Origin: Chondrocystis sp. NIES-4102 | Lineage (GTDB): Bacteria > Cyanobacteriota > Cyanobacteriia > Cyanobacteriales > Xenococcaceae | DNA length: 64,000 nucleotides | Assembly: GCA_002368355.1 (NCBI GenBank) | Contig: AP018281.1 | Location: forward strand, 3,596,001 to 3,660,000 | Reading direction: 5' to 3' | Shown: positions 35,638-45,343 of the stretch, one piece after another | Layout of the letters: each line of letters starts with the position of its first letter | Position numbering within the stretch: position 1 is the stretch's first letter | The notes under the pieces: model-generated | Database searches by the model: none | Seen by the model: the letters and a program-made list of their open reading frames with translations, nothing else | What the model was told of the DNA's origin: nothing | Program-made: the position numbers and the translations under genes

Positions 35638-37443
35638 TTAAGAAATCAATTGTTTCCCTTGTCTATAACCAGTTTGAACACGCCAGAGATTAGCATATAT
35701 GCCATTTAAAGCAAGTAAATCTTCGTGAGTTCCCTGTTCAACCAATTGACCGTAATCCATGACATAAATACAATCAGAATGTCTAATAGTAGAAAGACGG
35801 TGAGCGATCGCAATAGTGGTACGATTTTGGGTAATTTTTTCCAAAGAACGAGCTATTGCTGCTTCAGTTTCATTATCAACTGCGGAAGTAGCCTCGTCTA
35901 AAATTAAAATTGGTGGATCTTTTAAAACGGCTCTAGCGATCGCTATTCTTTGTTTTTGTCCTCCAGATAGTTTTTGTCCTCTCTCGCCCACTATGGTATC
36001 GTAACCATCTGGTAATTCTTGGATAAATTGCTCGGCTTCGGCGATTTTGGCTGCTGCCATTACTTGGCTAAGACTGGCATCGGGAGATCCATAGCTAATG
36101 TTATCTCGCACTGTACCATGAAAAAGAAATACATCTTGGCTAACTAAACCAATACCACGGCGTAAATCCCACAGTACGATATCTTTAATATTGCGATCAT
36201 CTAAAGTAATCTTTCCCGACTCAACTTCATATAGACGCAACAATAATTTAACTAAAGTACTTTTACCCGAACCTGTAGCACCGACAATGGCAATTGTTTT
36301 ACCTGCGGGGATATGTAGTGAGAGGTTTTTGATTATTGGTTGTCTTTGGCTATAGGCAAAACTAATATTTTCTAGGCTTATTTCTCCTTTGATAGCACTG
36401 GTTGCTAAAGCTATATTGCCAGAATGAATAGCAATTGGAGTATCTAATAAATTCATCACACGGGAAACAGAAGCCATTGCTCTTTGATAGAGATCAAAAG
36501 TTTGTCCTAAACGAGTTAGGGGCCATAATAATCTTTGAGTTAGAAATACTAAAACACTATAAGTACCCACGGCTATTGTTCCCGATGCAGCTTGCATCCC
36601 ACCATAGAGAAGGATAGCGGTAAAACAAGCCAAAATAACTATACGAATTAAAGGAATAAAGGCTGCGGAAAAAGCGATCGCTTTATGGTTACTCTCTCTA
36701 TAGGCTTGGCTATCTTGTCTTAAACGCTCCAGTTCATATTTTTCTGTAGTAAAACTCTTGATGGTGGTAATGCCACTAAGATTATTAGCTAACCTGGAAT
36801 TTAAAATACTTACCTTGTCTCGCACCTCTGCATATCTAGGAGTTAGCCATTTTTGAAACACCACTGAACCCCAGATAATAATAGGAATGGGTAAAATTGT
36901 CATCCAAGCAATATCAGGAGTTGTAATTAAAAACGCCCCCCCGATAATAATAGCTGTAGTAATTACATGGATAATTTCATTAGCCCCAACATCTAAAAAC
37001 CTTTCTAACTGGTTAATATCATCATTCAGAATGGCGAGTAAAGCCCCTGTACTGCGTTCTTCAAAATAAGCTAATTCTAATTCCTGAACATGACTATAGG
37101 CATCTAAACGTATATCGTGCTGTACATCTTGAGCCAAATTACGCCACAATCTTTGATAAGCATATTCAAATACTGATTCTAAACCCCAAATTAATGCCGA
37201 AATTAAGGATAAAATCAGCAGTTGAGTAAAAATATCACTAATTCCAAAACGGGCGATAATTGAATCTTCTTTTTTCACTACCACATCCACCGCAGCACCT
37301 ATAATGGCAGGAGGAGCAAGATCAAAGATCTTATTGAGAATTGAGCAAATTACAGCTTGCCAAATTGTGAGGCGATACTTTCTACCATAGCGCAGTAATC
37401 GAGATAGAGGGTGTTGGGAAGTAGTGGTTTTATTTAGGGTCAT
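35638..37443 (-). CDS. ABC exporter half-transporter (ABC-B/MsbA type)
   Basis: A 601-residue half-size exporter. Six membrane helices fill about residues 20-315. The ATP-binding domain (about 350-595) has Walker [11 protein letters not shown]-loop LVSQDVFLF, signature LSGGQKQR, Walker [13 protein letters not shown] and H-loop IAHRLST. The closing tail is cytoplasmic. It should act as a homodimer; the substrate is unknown, and no obvious substrate gene is adjacent. Ends against a repeat spacer. Confidence 0.94.
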   Translation of the reverse strand: MTLNKTTTSQHPLSRLLRYGRKYRLTIWQAVICSILNKIFDLAPPAIIGAAVDVVVKKEDSIIARFGISDIFTQLLILSLISALIWGLESVFEYAYQRLWRNLAQDVQHDIRLDAYSHVQELELAYFEERSTGALLAILNDDINQLERFLDVGANEIIHVITTAIIIGGAFLITTPDIAWMTILPIPIIIWGSVVFQKWLTPRYAEVRDKVSILNSRLANNLSGITTIKSFTTEKYELERLRQDSQAYRESNHKAIAFSAAFIPLIRIVILACFTAILLYGGMQAASGTIAVGTYSVLVFLTQRLLWPLTRLGQTFDLYQRAMASVSRVMNLLDTPIAIHSGNIALATSAIKGEISLENISFAYSQRQPIIKNLSLHIPAGKTIAIVGATGSGKSTLVKLLLRLYEVESGKITLDDRNIKDIVLWDLRRGIGLVSQDVFLFHGTVRDNISYGSPDASLSQVMAAAKIAEAEQFIQELPDGYDTIVGERGQKLSGGQKQRIAIARAVLKDPPILILDEATSAVDNETEAAIARSLEKITQNRTTIAIAHRLSTIRHSDCIYVMDYGQLVEQGTHEDLLALNGIYANLWRVQTGYRQGKQLIS

Positions 37444-37533
37444 GCTTACAGGTTAGCGTTATTTCGACATATCCGAAAAATCATCAAACTTTGATTATTA
37501 TTACTTGAATTTAATTAAAAAGTTATAAGAAAT

Positions 37534-37953
37534 TTAGATAAATAAGCTAGGGGAGACTTTAAAAAAAACTCCCAATTTTTTAGCCTGTTGCTTACTAATG
37601 GCTCTTTTGCCATTGACTATAGATGAAATTAAACCTTTTGATGGGCTAACTATACCTACTAAATCAGATTGTTTTGTGCCACTAGATTCTAATAAATGCT
37701 GAAGAATAAAATGTGGTGGAATATTTTGCCATTGTTTTAAAGCAAAGGTTTGTTCTTCATAATCTTCAATTAATTTAACTAATAAGCGAAATAAAGCTGT
37801 TTCTTCGGTAGTACGATCATCTTTCTTGGCAATTAAGTTTTCACTAATAGCTAAATACTGTTCATATTCAGCTTCGTTTTCAATTATTTTAGGAATAAGT
37901 TGTAACTCGTCTAACAATCTAAAATATTTTTGTAGATTAATAGTAGGGGTCAT
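37534..37953 (-). CDS. higA: HigA-type antitoxin (helix-turn-helix)
   Basis: A 139-residue antitoxin counted from the ATG at 37953 (an upstream ATG at 37983 would add ten residues lying inside higB). An N-terminal helical region is followed by an HTH_XRE domain at about 85-139: FILQHLLESSGTKQSDLVGIVSPSKGLISSIVNGKRAISKQQAKKLGVFF. It overlaps the 3' end of higB by 17 bases, the reverse gene order (toxin first) typical of higBA. It neutralises HigB and represses the operon. Confidence 0.88.
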   Translation of the reverse strand: MTPTINLQKYFRLLDELQLIPKIIENEAEYEQYLAISENLIAKKDDRTTEETALFRLLVKLIEDYEEQTFALKQWQNIPPHFILQHLLESSGTKQSDLVGIVSPSKGLISSIVNGKRAISKQQAKKLGVFFKVSPSLFI

Positions 37954-38236
37954 TTTTCCATTTGTCGCGGTTGTATTGAGCATGAATTAAAAAATACTTA
38001 AAATATGCAATTTGTTCGCAATAATCTAAATCGAGAATTAAACGATATTTATTACCTTTGATGTTAAAAATAGTAAAGTTACCAACCGCTTCAGCATCTC
38101 GGTAAACTTGTTGTACCTCTAATAAGTTTTGCCATTGGGCTTGTTGAATGATTTTGCAGAAGGCTTGAATAGGTTTTGTTGCATCAGGATATTGAAAAGC
38201 TGCTTGTTTAAGTCTGCCAGCCGAAATAAAGTGCAT
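37937..38236 (-). CDS. higB: HigB-type mRNA interferase toxin
   Basis: A 99-residue toxin from the ATG at 38236 (MHFISAGRLKQAAFQYPDA). The frame is open for another 30 codons upstream to 38326, but that part covers the repeat at 38300-38326 and lacks similarity. HigB landmarks are present: AFQYPDATKPIQAFCKIIQQAQW, NFTIFNIKGNKYRLILDLDY and FLIHAQYNRD (the His and Tyr-Asp near the end correspond to the catalytic region). HigB cleaves mRNA on the ribosome. Downstream of the type IIG gene on the same strand. Confidence 0.88.
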   Translation of the reverse strand: MHFISAGRLKQAAFQYPDATKPIQAFCKIIQQAQWQNLLEVQQVYRDAEAVGNFTIFNIKGNKYRLILDLDYCEQIAYFKYFLIHAQYNRDKWKNDPYY

Positions 38237-38299
38237 GATGTTTTCAAAACGAAACCCTAATCTTAGGTTTGCATAATGAAAACCAGATGTCAAACTACT

Positions 38300-38345
38300 G
38301 TTTATAGGCACGCTTGCACTAGGCATTAGGTACGCTTACACTAGG
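38300..38345 (-). repeat. Interspersed repeat, copy 2, with a tandem second unit
   Basis: On the minus strand two near-identical 22-base units follow each other: CCTAGTGTAAGCGTACCTAA and CCTAGTGCAAGCGTGCCTAT. The second is nearly the same as the copy at 25516-25548. It overlaps the non-conserved 5' extension of higB. Confidence 0.7.
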
Positions 38346-38596
38346 AGAGGTTCAATCCTCCTATAAAAACAACCTTCTTTAAAGAAGGGGTAAAAGACCC
38401 TTGGTTGGGACGATAACCAAAGTTTAGAAAAGTCATGTTTCTGTAGTGAGTAACCATCAGCAAGATGTGTACAAATAGGTAGGCAGAATTAATTACACGG
38501 TATAAACAGGAAATAGGGAATAGGAAAACAAAGTGTGTAAAATATTTTATTTTGCTTAGGTACTTAAGTATTAACTGAGCTAGTTATATTATAAAA
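38327..38596. other. Structured spacer between the type IIG gene and higBA
   Basis: No gene. On the plus strand there are four consecutive hairpins: TAGGAG/CTCCTA (38342-38363) with a GGTTCAATCC loop region, the palindrome CCTTCTTTAAAGAAGG (38373-38388), GGGT/ACCC (38388-38400), and CTTGGTT/AACCAAAG (38400-38422). The remainder is AT-rich. This could be a folded RNA, the end of a vanished mobile element, or a set of protein-binding sites. Confidence 0.5.
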
Positions 38597-41314
38597 TTAA
38601 TTGGGCGATTGTGCGCCAATAATAGTTTTACCTTGTTTTTCTTTCTCTGCTAATTCTAAATTTAACTCTAATAGTTTGGTTAATATATCATCACTTGTTT
38701 TAAAGTTATAAGAGAGCATAACTAATTTATCTAATTGTTGATGTAGTTGATAAAGTTTGCTTGCTGGTTCATGAAAGTAGGCGTTATATAGTTGTGTAAT
38801 TCCCCATTGTTTTCTTTGCATTTGTTGGGTTCGATATTCGTGGAGTTCGATAGTTTTATTACGGATTTGTTCTACTATTTTTTTATTTACTGTTTGCGGA
38901 AAAGGAAAGGTTTCAAAACAGGTTTTATGGGTATAGGCGATATCTGCTTTCAAAGTAGATTTTTGTGCATTCATCCACGTACGATGAATATTAGATGTGA
39001 GTATTCCTAAAATATAATAATCTTCTGAAGCGACAACAACATTTGAATCTCCAGGTAGCCAGTCAAGAGGCGCAGGAATAAAAATAGCCCATTTAGAAAC
39101 TCTTGGTACAGTAAAGTAATAAGATAAAGGTTTAATTGCTTCTCTCATTTTTGGAGCATTTTCGCCATATTTCCACCAATTTAATTGTCTTGCTTTTCTT
39201 CTGTTTTTATCCCTCTCAGGTTTAACATAGGTTTTAATATGTTCAAAAGGCAACTGATAATCACTAGCATCTTCCAAAGACATATCATTAAAATCAATTA
39301 TCCAGCGATCAGGTTTTCCATTAACGTTTTGAGCTAAATTAGAACCCATTGAAAATAACTTTAAAACTTCTTTGTTTTTACTATCTTTAGCAATCCATTC
39401 TTTAACTTGTTCTTCTGTAACAATAAAATCCTTCCCAACAGGGCTTACACCTTGAAAACATTTATTAAGATTAGCTTGTAAAGTTTTTGCACTAGAAACA
39501 TTAATATGCGGTTGTAGTGAGGAATTAATAAAATTCACTTCTTGATCATCCAAAAAATATTGCTTAGGTTGTTCAAAACTCCAGTTGGCAATACTGACAT
39601 GAACATTAGCTTCCCCAGACCAAGGTTGAGTTGAAATTGCTTCATGAATGCGTCCACCTTGATTAGTTATATAATCTAAAGTTGCTTTACGGCTTTTTCC
39701 TTGGCTAATCGAATTTGTACCAACTAAACCAACTCGTCCTGTTGCGTTAATATTATCCTGTGCCAACCGAAACCAATAGCTACAGTAATCAACGGAATCT
39801 TTAACATCGGGAAATTGTTTATATACTTTTTCTGTATATTCGTCTCCTAATTCTTGTCTTAGTCTTTTCCCACCTAAAAATGGAGGATTACCAATAATCG
39901 CATCTGCTTTTATCCAGTCACTAAATAAAGCATCGCGACACACAATATTATTATCCAAAGTATCGAGGGGTAATTCCTTTTCAGTCAGATTTAATTTATC
40001 GATCGCGACTTTTTTTGCAATAGTTAAAGTTACCTTCGCCAATTCCACAGCAAAAGGATTTATATCCATGCCATAAAACTGTAAAGGAGTAACTAAACCT
40101 ATTTGAATCTGTTGTTGTCCTGCTTCCTTTCTCCGACGATCCGATTGACGCTGAAAAGATATTTTATCTAATAACAATTTTTCAATTTCTTTTAACTCTT
40201 GATACGCTAAATATAAGAAATTTCCCGACCCACAAGCAGGATCTAAAACCTTATAATTTTGTAATTCCAACTGTAAAGAATTCAATTCCGAAATATTACT
40301 CGCAGCTTCAATTTTTGCTTCCCAGAAATTACTAATAGTCGGCTTAACAATTTTCATAATGTCCGCTTCAGAAGTAAAGTGCATCCCGTAAGCATGACGT
40401 TCTTTTGTATTTGCCGTCCCTTCAAAAATATTACCAAAAATCGCAGGGCGAACTTGTTTCCAATTTTCCCGCGCTGCTGCATCAAGATAATTTAATTCTT
40501 CCTTGGTTAATTCAATAGGATGAACAGTAGCAAACAAACCACCATTAAAATAATCTACTCCCTTATACTTACCGTGCTGAGTAATACCAGGACAATTCAT
40601 CTGGCTAAACAACCCACCCAAAACATCATAGGAACTTTTCCCACCAAGACAGTCATGAATACAACTAATAAATATATCAGGTGGTAATAATCCCCGATCT
40701 TCAGCAAACATCGCCAATACACATTGCAAAACCAACCTTTGAGCAGCTAAAACGCTAAAACCTTTTTTTTCCCCCCGTTGTTTCAAAATTTCGCATAATT
40801 CCCCCATTTTACGGGCAGTTTCCTTAGTAACTTCAATCTGATTATTCTCAAAGATCGAACGTTTTTCCTCCAACTCCATAAACCCAAAAGCCGAGGATCT
40901 AACTGGCAATTGCTGAAGCGGAATCATATCAACGGGTTCATCAACTTGATTATCAAAGTCATAGATCCAAAACTCATCAAAATTACAAAGAATAGCGTAG
41001 CGTGGACGATTAGGAACGATTCTTGTCCAGTAATTAAAAGCCTGTCGGTAATGCTTACCCAAATCTTCCCCTTGCTTCTTCATTTCAATCAAAACACGGG
41101 GTTTCCAAACCAAATCAGCAAAACCTGTTTTACCCTTACTACTACCTTTCTTAATAGCCACTTCATATTCCGCACCAGCCTGTAACGCCCCTTGATGCCC
41201 AAAAGCCTGAAAAAACCGATCTAAAAACACCTGCGCTTGACTTCGTTCTCTACCTGAAATATATTGCAAACGATAATCAACAAATTCTTTCAAACTTTGG
41301 GGTGTAGCTACCAT
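38597..41314 (-). CDS. MmeI-like type IIG restriction endonuclease/DNA methyltransferase
   Basis: About 905 residues from the ATG at 41314 (the open frame extends 12 codons further). Numbering from the longer frame: N-terminal nuclease with Asp79 (GFADL) and Glu89-Met-Lys91 (IEMKK), then a helical spacer to about 350, then an N6-adenine methyltransferase with DPACGSG at 370-376 and NPPF at 488-491. Target-recognition and C-terminal segments complete it. The length is that of MmeI (about 920). Such enzymes methylate one strand of their site and cut about 20 bases away. All key residues are present, so it is probably active. No separate methylase or specificity gene is next to it. Confidence 0.9.
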   Translation of the reverse strand: MVATPQSLKEFVDYRLQYISGRERSQAQVFLDRFFQAFGHQGALQAGAEYEVAIKKGSSKGKTGFADLVWKPRVLIEMKKQGEDLGKHYRQAFNYWTRIVPNRPRYAILCNFDEFWIYDFDNQVDEPVDMIPLQQLPVRSSAFGFMELEEKRSIFENNQIEVTKETARKMGELCEILKQRGEKKGFSVLAAQRLVLQCVLAMFAEDRGLLPPDIFISCIHDCLGGKSSYDVLGGLFSQMNCPGITQHGKYKGVDYFNGGLFATVHPIELTKEELNYLDAAARENWKQVRPAIFGNIFEGTANTKERHAYGMHFTSEADIMKIVKPTISNFWEAKIEAASNISELNSLQLELQNYKVLDPACGSGNFLYLAYQELKEIEKLLLDKISFQRQSDRRRKEAGQQQIQIGLVTPLQFYGMDINPFAVELAKVTLTIAKKVAIDKLNLTEKELPLDTLDNNIVCRDALFSDWIKADAIIGNPPFLGGKRLRQELGDEYTEKVYKQFPDVKDSVDYCSYWFRLAQDNINATGRVGLVGTNSISQGKSRKATLDYITNQGGRIHEAISTQPWSGEANVHVSIANWSFEQPKQYFLDDQEVNFINSSLQPHINVSSAKTLQANLNKCFQGVSPVGKDFIVTEEQVKEWIAKDSKNKEVLKLFSMGSNLAQNVNGKPDRWIIDFNDMSLEDASDYQLPFEHIKTYVKPERDKNRRKARQLNWWKYGENAPKMREAIKPLSYYFTVPRVSKWAIFIPAPLDWLPGDSNVVVASEDYYILGILTSNIHRTWMNAQKSTLKADIAYTHKTCFETFPFPQTVNKKIVEQIRNKTIELHEYRTQQMQRKQWGITQLYNAYFHEPASKLYQLHQQLDKLVMLSYNFKTSDDILTKLLELNLELAEKEKQGKTIIGAQSPN

Positions 41315-41494
41315 ATATCTAGTCAAGTAACAGATATAAGGAATGTACACAGTTGTTAGTCAGAACTTATAGATAAAAATACCTGATTTTAAGCCCTACT
41401 TCCCCATAAACCCTCACAAATACTCCGTATAAATTCAGCTATCAATATCAAAACAATCACTTTGCGTCTTTAGTAAAAACAAAAAACCCAAAAA

Positions 41495-42691
41495 CTAAAC
41501 AGACAAACGAACCTCCGTTACCCCTTGACGCAATTGCTTCTGTCTCCTCAACCAAGAAGCGCGGATACCTGGGCGAATTATCGGCGTAAAAGTTTTAGCC
41601 CCCCAACGCAAAAAAGCACTGTGGCGTAACTTCTCCGCTTGGGCTATCTCTTCGGCTTGCAACTGTTGAATATGAACAATTTCTGGTTCTCTCGCCTGTT
41701 GAATTTGAGGCAATACACTATCAATTTTATCAGTATCAACTACAGTTTGATTTAATAATGGAACTAAATAATTAGCAGCAACGATCGCATCTCTAAAAGC
41801 CATATTAATACCTTGGGCGCGAATTGGCGACATGGGATGAACTGCATCACCTAATAACAGCAACCCAGGAATAAACCAGCGATCGCAACGTCCCACCATA
41901 ACCGATAGCAACAGGGGTTTGGTTAAACTTTCTTGATGTCTGCGTATATGTTCTGCTAGCCAAGGGGGCGAGGTTGCAGCTAATTTTGCTACCCAGTCTA
42001 CCTCTTTCCAATCGTAATCGTCATCTTTATGTAACCCCCAGCCAATATGTAATTGTCCGTCGGAAGCCCGAAATAGCCCAAATGCTTCGCGTCCTTGCAC
42101 AATTGAATAGAAGGTGTTTTCAGATTTAAGTGAACCTGAATCTAGCTTAAACCAAAGAATATCAATCGGATTTTGTAATTTAGTTAAAGTTAGATTTGCT
42201 TTATTTCTAAGAGTCGAATTACGACCATCGCCACCAATTACTAAGTCTGCATTAATTATTTGACCAGATCCCAATTTTACCCCACAAACGCGATCGCCAG
42301 AATATATCAGATCTTGTACTGGTTGTCCTTGAATAAATTCAAATTGTGGATATTGTTGGGCTTGTTCGATAATGGCTGTGAGTAAATGGGGCTGGGATAC
42401 TGTAGTACAACGTACTTTACCCTCAATCGGTTCTTCTACCCGAAATAAACTACGACCTGATAATAATACTTCCCAGGCATCGATGGTTTGATGAGGGAGA
42501 TCTGGTAATAACTTGAGCAGGTTCATTTGATCTAGGGCATCTAAGCCAGAGGGCATCAAGCCTTCACCCCGAAACAAGCGTTTAAAATCCCGTGATGCTT
42601 CAATTAGTTTGACAGTAATACCGCGTTGGATCAAGATTAATGCCAATGTCGCCCCAACGGGTCCTGCCCCCACAATTACCACTTGTGCCAT
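41495..42691 (-). CDS. FAD-dependent monooxygenase (PHBH/UbiH family)
   Basis: A 398-residue group A flavoprotein monooxygenase. The dinucleotide-binding motif VVIVGAGPVGATLALILIQRG is at the N-terminus, VIGGDGRNSTLR corresponds to the DG motif, and LLLGDAVHPMSPIRAQGINMAFRDA is the GD motif with flavin and pyridine-nucleotide contacts. The family hydroxylates aromatic substrates, including quinone precursors; the substrate here is unknown. It is preceded on the same strand by the HI0933-like flavoprotein at 42729, 37 bases away. Confidence 0.9.
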   Translation of the reverse strand: MAQVVIVGAGPVGATLALILIQRGITVKLIEASRDFKRLFRGEGLMPSGLDALDQMNLLKLLPDLPHQTIDAWEVLLSGRSLFRVEEPIEGKVRCTTVSQPHLLTAIIEQAQQYPQFEFIQGQPVQDLIYSGDRVCGVKLGSGQIINADLVIGGDGRNSTLRNKANLTLTKLQNPIDILWFKLDSGSLKSENTFYSIVQGREAFGLFRASDGQLHIGWGLHKDDDYDWKEVDWVAKLAATSPPWLAEHIRRHQESLTKPLLLSVMVGRCDRWFIPGLLLLGDAVHPMSPIRAQGINMAFRDAIVAANYLVPLLNQTVVDTDKIDSVLPQIQQAREPEIVHIQQLQAEEIAQAEKLRHSAFLRWGAKTFTPIIRPGIRASWLRRQKQLRQGVTEVRLSV

Positions 42692-42728
42692 GTGTTATTG
42701 ATGTTTAAACTGTAATAGTTAGTTGTAT

Positions 42729-43988
42729 TTATATTGATGGTGACAGATAATTTGCTTTTAAATCAAGAGCGATCGCATTACCCGCTATCCAAGCAGTTGT
42801 CCAAGCACTCTGGAAATTAAACCCCCCTGTTACCCCATCTATATCAAGTATTTCCCCTGCAAAATAAAGACCAGGACATTTTTTACTCTCCATAGTCTTA
42901 AAATTTATTTCTTTGAGATTTATCCCACCACAGGTAACAAATTCCTCTTTAAATACTCCTTTGCCTGTAATTTCATATTGCCCTTGAATAATCTCTGTGA
43001 CTAATTTATTTAGTTCTTTCTTATTAATCTCTGACCAGACTTTAACAGGGTTAATACCCACATAGGCTATCAAACTTTGCCATAAACGTTTGGGTAATTC
43101 TAAAGGACAATAATTAACAATTTTCTTTTTAGGATTAGTTTCTTTATTAGCTAGCAATTCTTGGCTTAAACTTTCATGATTGTATTGAGGTAGCCAATTA
43201 ATCTGTAAACTAGCATGATAATCAAGGTCGTGTAAAAATCTTGCTCCCCAAGCTGACAATTTAAGAATAGCAGGGCCACTAAGTCCCCAATGAGTAATTA
43301 ATAATGCCCCCGTTTGCTCTAATTTATTTTTACCTGTACCTAAACGCACTAAAGCCTGATTTACACTTACTCCTGCCAAACCTTGCAAACGAGGATCTTT
43401 AATCTCAAAAGTAAATAAAGAGGGGACAGGTGACTCAATTGTATGCCCTAAATTTTTTGCCCAACGATACCCCAAAGGATTACTACCTGTGGCAATGAGC
43501 AAGCGATCGCACTGGAATAGACTACCATTTTTTAATTGTATTTGAAACTGTCTATGATTATCCTGATCAACCTGTCTTACCTCTTTTACACCCACCCCTG
43601 TCAGTAGCTTTACCCCTGCTTGTCTGGCTGCTAAAGTTAGGCAATCAATAATTGTTTCTGAACTATCAGTAATCGGGAACATTCTGCCGTCTGCTTCAGT
43701 TTTAAGCCGTACTCCTCGCTTTTCATACCACTTTACTGTATCTAAAGCCTGAAAACGGGTAAATGCTCCCCTTAACGCTTTGCCACCCCTAGGATAACTT
43801 TCTATTAAACGCGCAGGATCAAAACAGTGATGGGTAACATTACATCTACCACCGCCAGAAACACGGACTTTTGCCAAGGGTTGACGGGCTACTTCTAATA
43901 GAGTTACTTGCAGTTGCGGATTTGCTTCTGCCAGTGCGATCGCACCAAAAAAACCCGCAGCACCACCACCAATTACAATTACGTTCAA
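42729..43988 (-). CDS. HI0933/YhiN-family flavoprotein oxidoreductase
   Basis: A 419-residue flavoprotein with the Rossmann motif NVIVIGGGAAGFFGAIALAEANP at 2-24. The RVSGGGRCNVTHHC stretch and the C-terminal block GLYFAGEILDIDGVTGGFNFQSAWTTAWIAGNAI are diagnostic of the HI0933-like family. Its physiological substrate is undefined. Likely co-transcribed with the monooxygenase 37 bases downstream. Confidence 0.9.
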   Translation of the reverse strand: MNVIVIGGGAAGFFGAIALAEANPQLQVTLLEVARQPLAKVRVSGGGRCNVTHHCFDPARLIESYPRGGKALRGAFTRFQALDTVKWYEKRGVRLKTEADGRMFPITDSSETIIDCLTLAARQAGVKLLTGVGVKEVRQVDQDNHRQFQIQLKNGSLFQCDRLLIATGSNPLGYRWAKNLGHTIESPVPSLFTFEIKDPRLQGLAGVSVNQALVRLGTGKNKLEQTGALLITHWGLSGPAILKLSAWGARFLHDLDYHASLQINWLPQYNHESLSQELLANKETNPKKKIVNYCPLELPKRLWQSLIAYVGINPVKVWSEINKKELNKLVTEIIQGQYEITGKGVFKEEFVTCGGINLKEINFKTMESKKCPGLYFAGEILDIDGVTGGFNFQSAWTTAWIAGNAIALDLKANYLSPSI

Positions 43989-44007
43989 GTTATCTTAAAA
44001 GTGAATT

Positions 44008-44175
44008 TTAATACCTTCTTGTTTTGATGATACCCCATGTTATACCTGAGATAATAGCACTCAGCAGTAAGATATTGATTATGCCTCCTGGTATGAAGGT
44101 AATTATCCCCAACCCTCTTAATAGGTATAGGGAAATGAAACCAACACAGGAAATTAAGAAGATTTTGTTATTCAT
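44008..44175 (-). CDS. 55-residue membrane protein, unknown
   Basis: Small open frame from the ATG at 44175 to the TAA at 44008. Two hydrophobic segments (about residues 4-25 and 30-48) are separated by FIPGG, and it ends IIKTRRY, a positive-inside tail. The frame lies in a spacer between the HI0933 gene and a heptamer repeat block. Similar short proteins with a KTRRY ending are, from memory, present in other cyanobacteria. No functional assignment. Confidence 0.6.
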   Translation of the reverse strand: MNNKIFLISCVGFISLYLLRGLGIITFIPGGIINILLLSAIISGITWGIIKTRRY

Positions 44176-44194
44176 TTTTTATAGCAATATTAGA

Positions 44195-44340
44195 TAATTT
44201 TAGCTTTTAGCTTTTAGCTTTTAGTTATTAGCTATTAGCTTTTAGCTTTATTTACTACCTTAACCCCCACTACCTACTACCTACTACCTACTACCTACTA
44301 CCTCCTACCTCAACCCCCACTACCTACTACCTCCTACCTA
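44195..44340. repeat. TTTTAGC-type and ACTACCT repeat block
   Basis: TTTTAGC/TTATTAGC-like units run from about 44202 to 44250, then ACTACCT units from about 44268 to 44310 and again near 44320-44338. Same repeat classes as at 27.6, 29.0, 35.5 and 53.0 kb. No gene. Confidence 0.82.
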
Positions 44341-44351
44341 ATCTTCCACGG

Positions 44352-45260
44352 CTATATTTTCTGGGCTGGGACTGACCATTTAATTTTATGTAGCCCATAT
44401 AAACGTCGCCAAAACTCATCTCTTGCCCATATAGGTAAGATTTTGTTCATGATAAATACTAATGTATTGCCTCCTGTTGCTAGAATATAGCGCGCTTTGG
44501 GATTATTCAAAGCCATAATTTTAGCAATTTTCTTAGCTGTTTTTTCTGCACTCCATCCTAATAAGTTTAGTTGGGAATCTATAGATTCTATATTTTTAAA
44601 TACAGGTGCATAGGGGGTTTGCTCATAATTGGGAATATTACTTGCTACTTTTTCTCTAGCAACTGCAAAAAACTCTGTAATTACTGGCCCTGGTTCAATA
44701 ACGCATACTTTAATATTAAATGCTTTTAATTCCATGCGCATAACATCGCTTAGGGCTTCTAAGGCAAATTTAGAACAGCTATACATCCCTGCGGTGGGAA
44801 ATGGAATTCTACCACCTAAAGAACTTATATTAATAATTTTTCCCCTACCCTGCGATCGCATTATGGGAATGAAGGCTTGGGCTAAAACTAACGGGGCGTG
44901 AAAGTTTACCGCTAATTGTTTTTGTACTTCTTGAGGCGGAATTAATTCTACAGGGCCCATCTGTCCATAACCTGCATTGTTAACTAATATATCAATTCTT
45001 CCGTAATGAGCGATCGCTTTAGAGGCTAAAGATTCTACTTCTTCTCTTTTGGCTAAATCTGTCGGAATTATTAAAACATCAGTACTATCGTTACGACATT
45101 TAACTGCTACTTCTTCTAATAATGCTTGGTTACGCGCTACTAGTATTAAATGTAAATCATTATATTTACTAGCTAAAACCTCAGCTAATGCAGCACCAAT
45201 ACCAGATGATGCACCTGTTATTAGTATTACTTGTCCTGCTAAAGTGTTTGATTTAGTCAT
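44352..45260 (-). CDS. Short-chain dehydrogenase/reductase (SDR)
   Basis: A 302-residue classical SDR. The coenzyme loop TGASSGIGAALAEVL is at about 15-29, NNAGYG near 95, catalytic Ser in INISSLGG and the Tyr-x-x-x-Lys in GMYSCSKFALEAL. The last 60 residues extend beyond the core and end in a basic, hydrophobic segment that may associate with membrane. The substrate is unknown. The 5' end is divergent from nothing; a short spacer separates it from the next minus-strand gene. Confidence 0.92.
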   Translation of the reverse strand: MTKSNTLAGQVILITGASSGIGAALAEVLASKYNDLHLILVARNQALLEEVAVKCRNDSTDVLIIPTDLAKREEVESLASKAIAHYGRIDILVNNAGYGQMGPVELIPPQEVQKQLAVNFHAPLVLAQAFIPIMRSQGRGKIINISSLGGRIPFPTAGMYSCSKFALEALSDVMRMELKAFNIKVCVIEPGPVITEFFAVAREKVASNIPNYEQTPYAPVFKNIESIDSQLNLLGWSAEKTAKKIAKIMALNNPKARYILATGGNTLVFIMNKILPIWARDEFWRRLYGLHKIKWSVPAQKI

Positions 45261-45343
45261 TCATTTAATTATTTTTAAACTATAGCTTATAGCTTATAGC
45301 CTCTAGTTAAGAAAAGCTTATTTTTGGATAATTCGCAACGTTA

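Noticed and set aside
38343-38363. tRNA T-arm-like GGTTCAATCC
   Set aside because: No acceptor, D or anticodon arms nearby; the stem is better read as a plain hairpin.
41314-41350. N-terminal extension of the type IIG enzyme
   Set aside because: The 12 residues before the ATG at 41314 do not look like the family N-terminus.
44195-44340. Possible CRISPR array
   Set aside because: Units are 7-base tandem repeats without spacers, and no cas gene is present.
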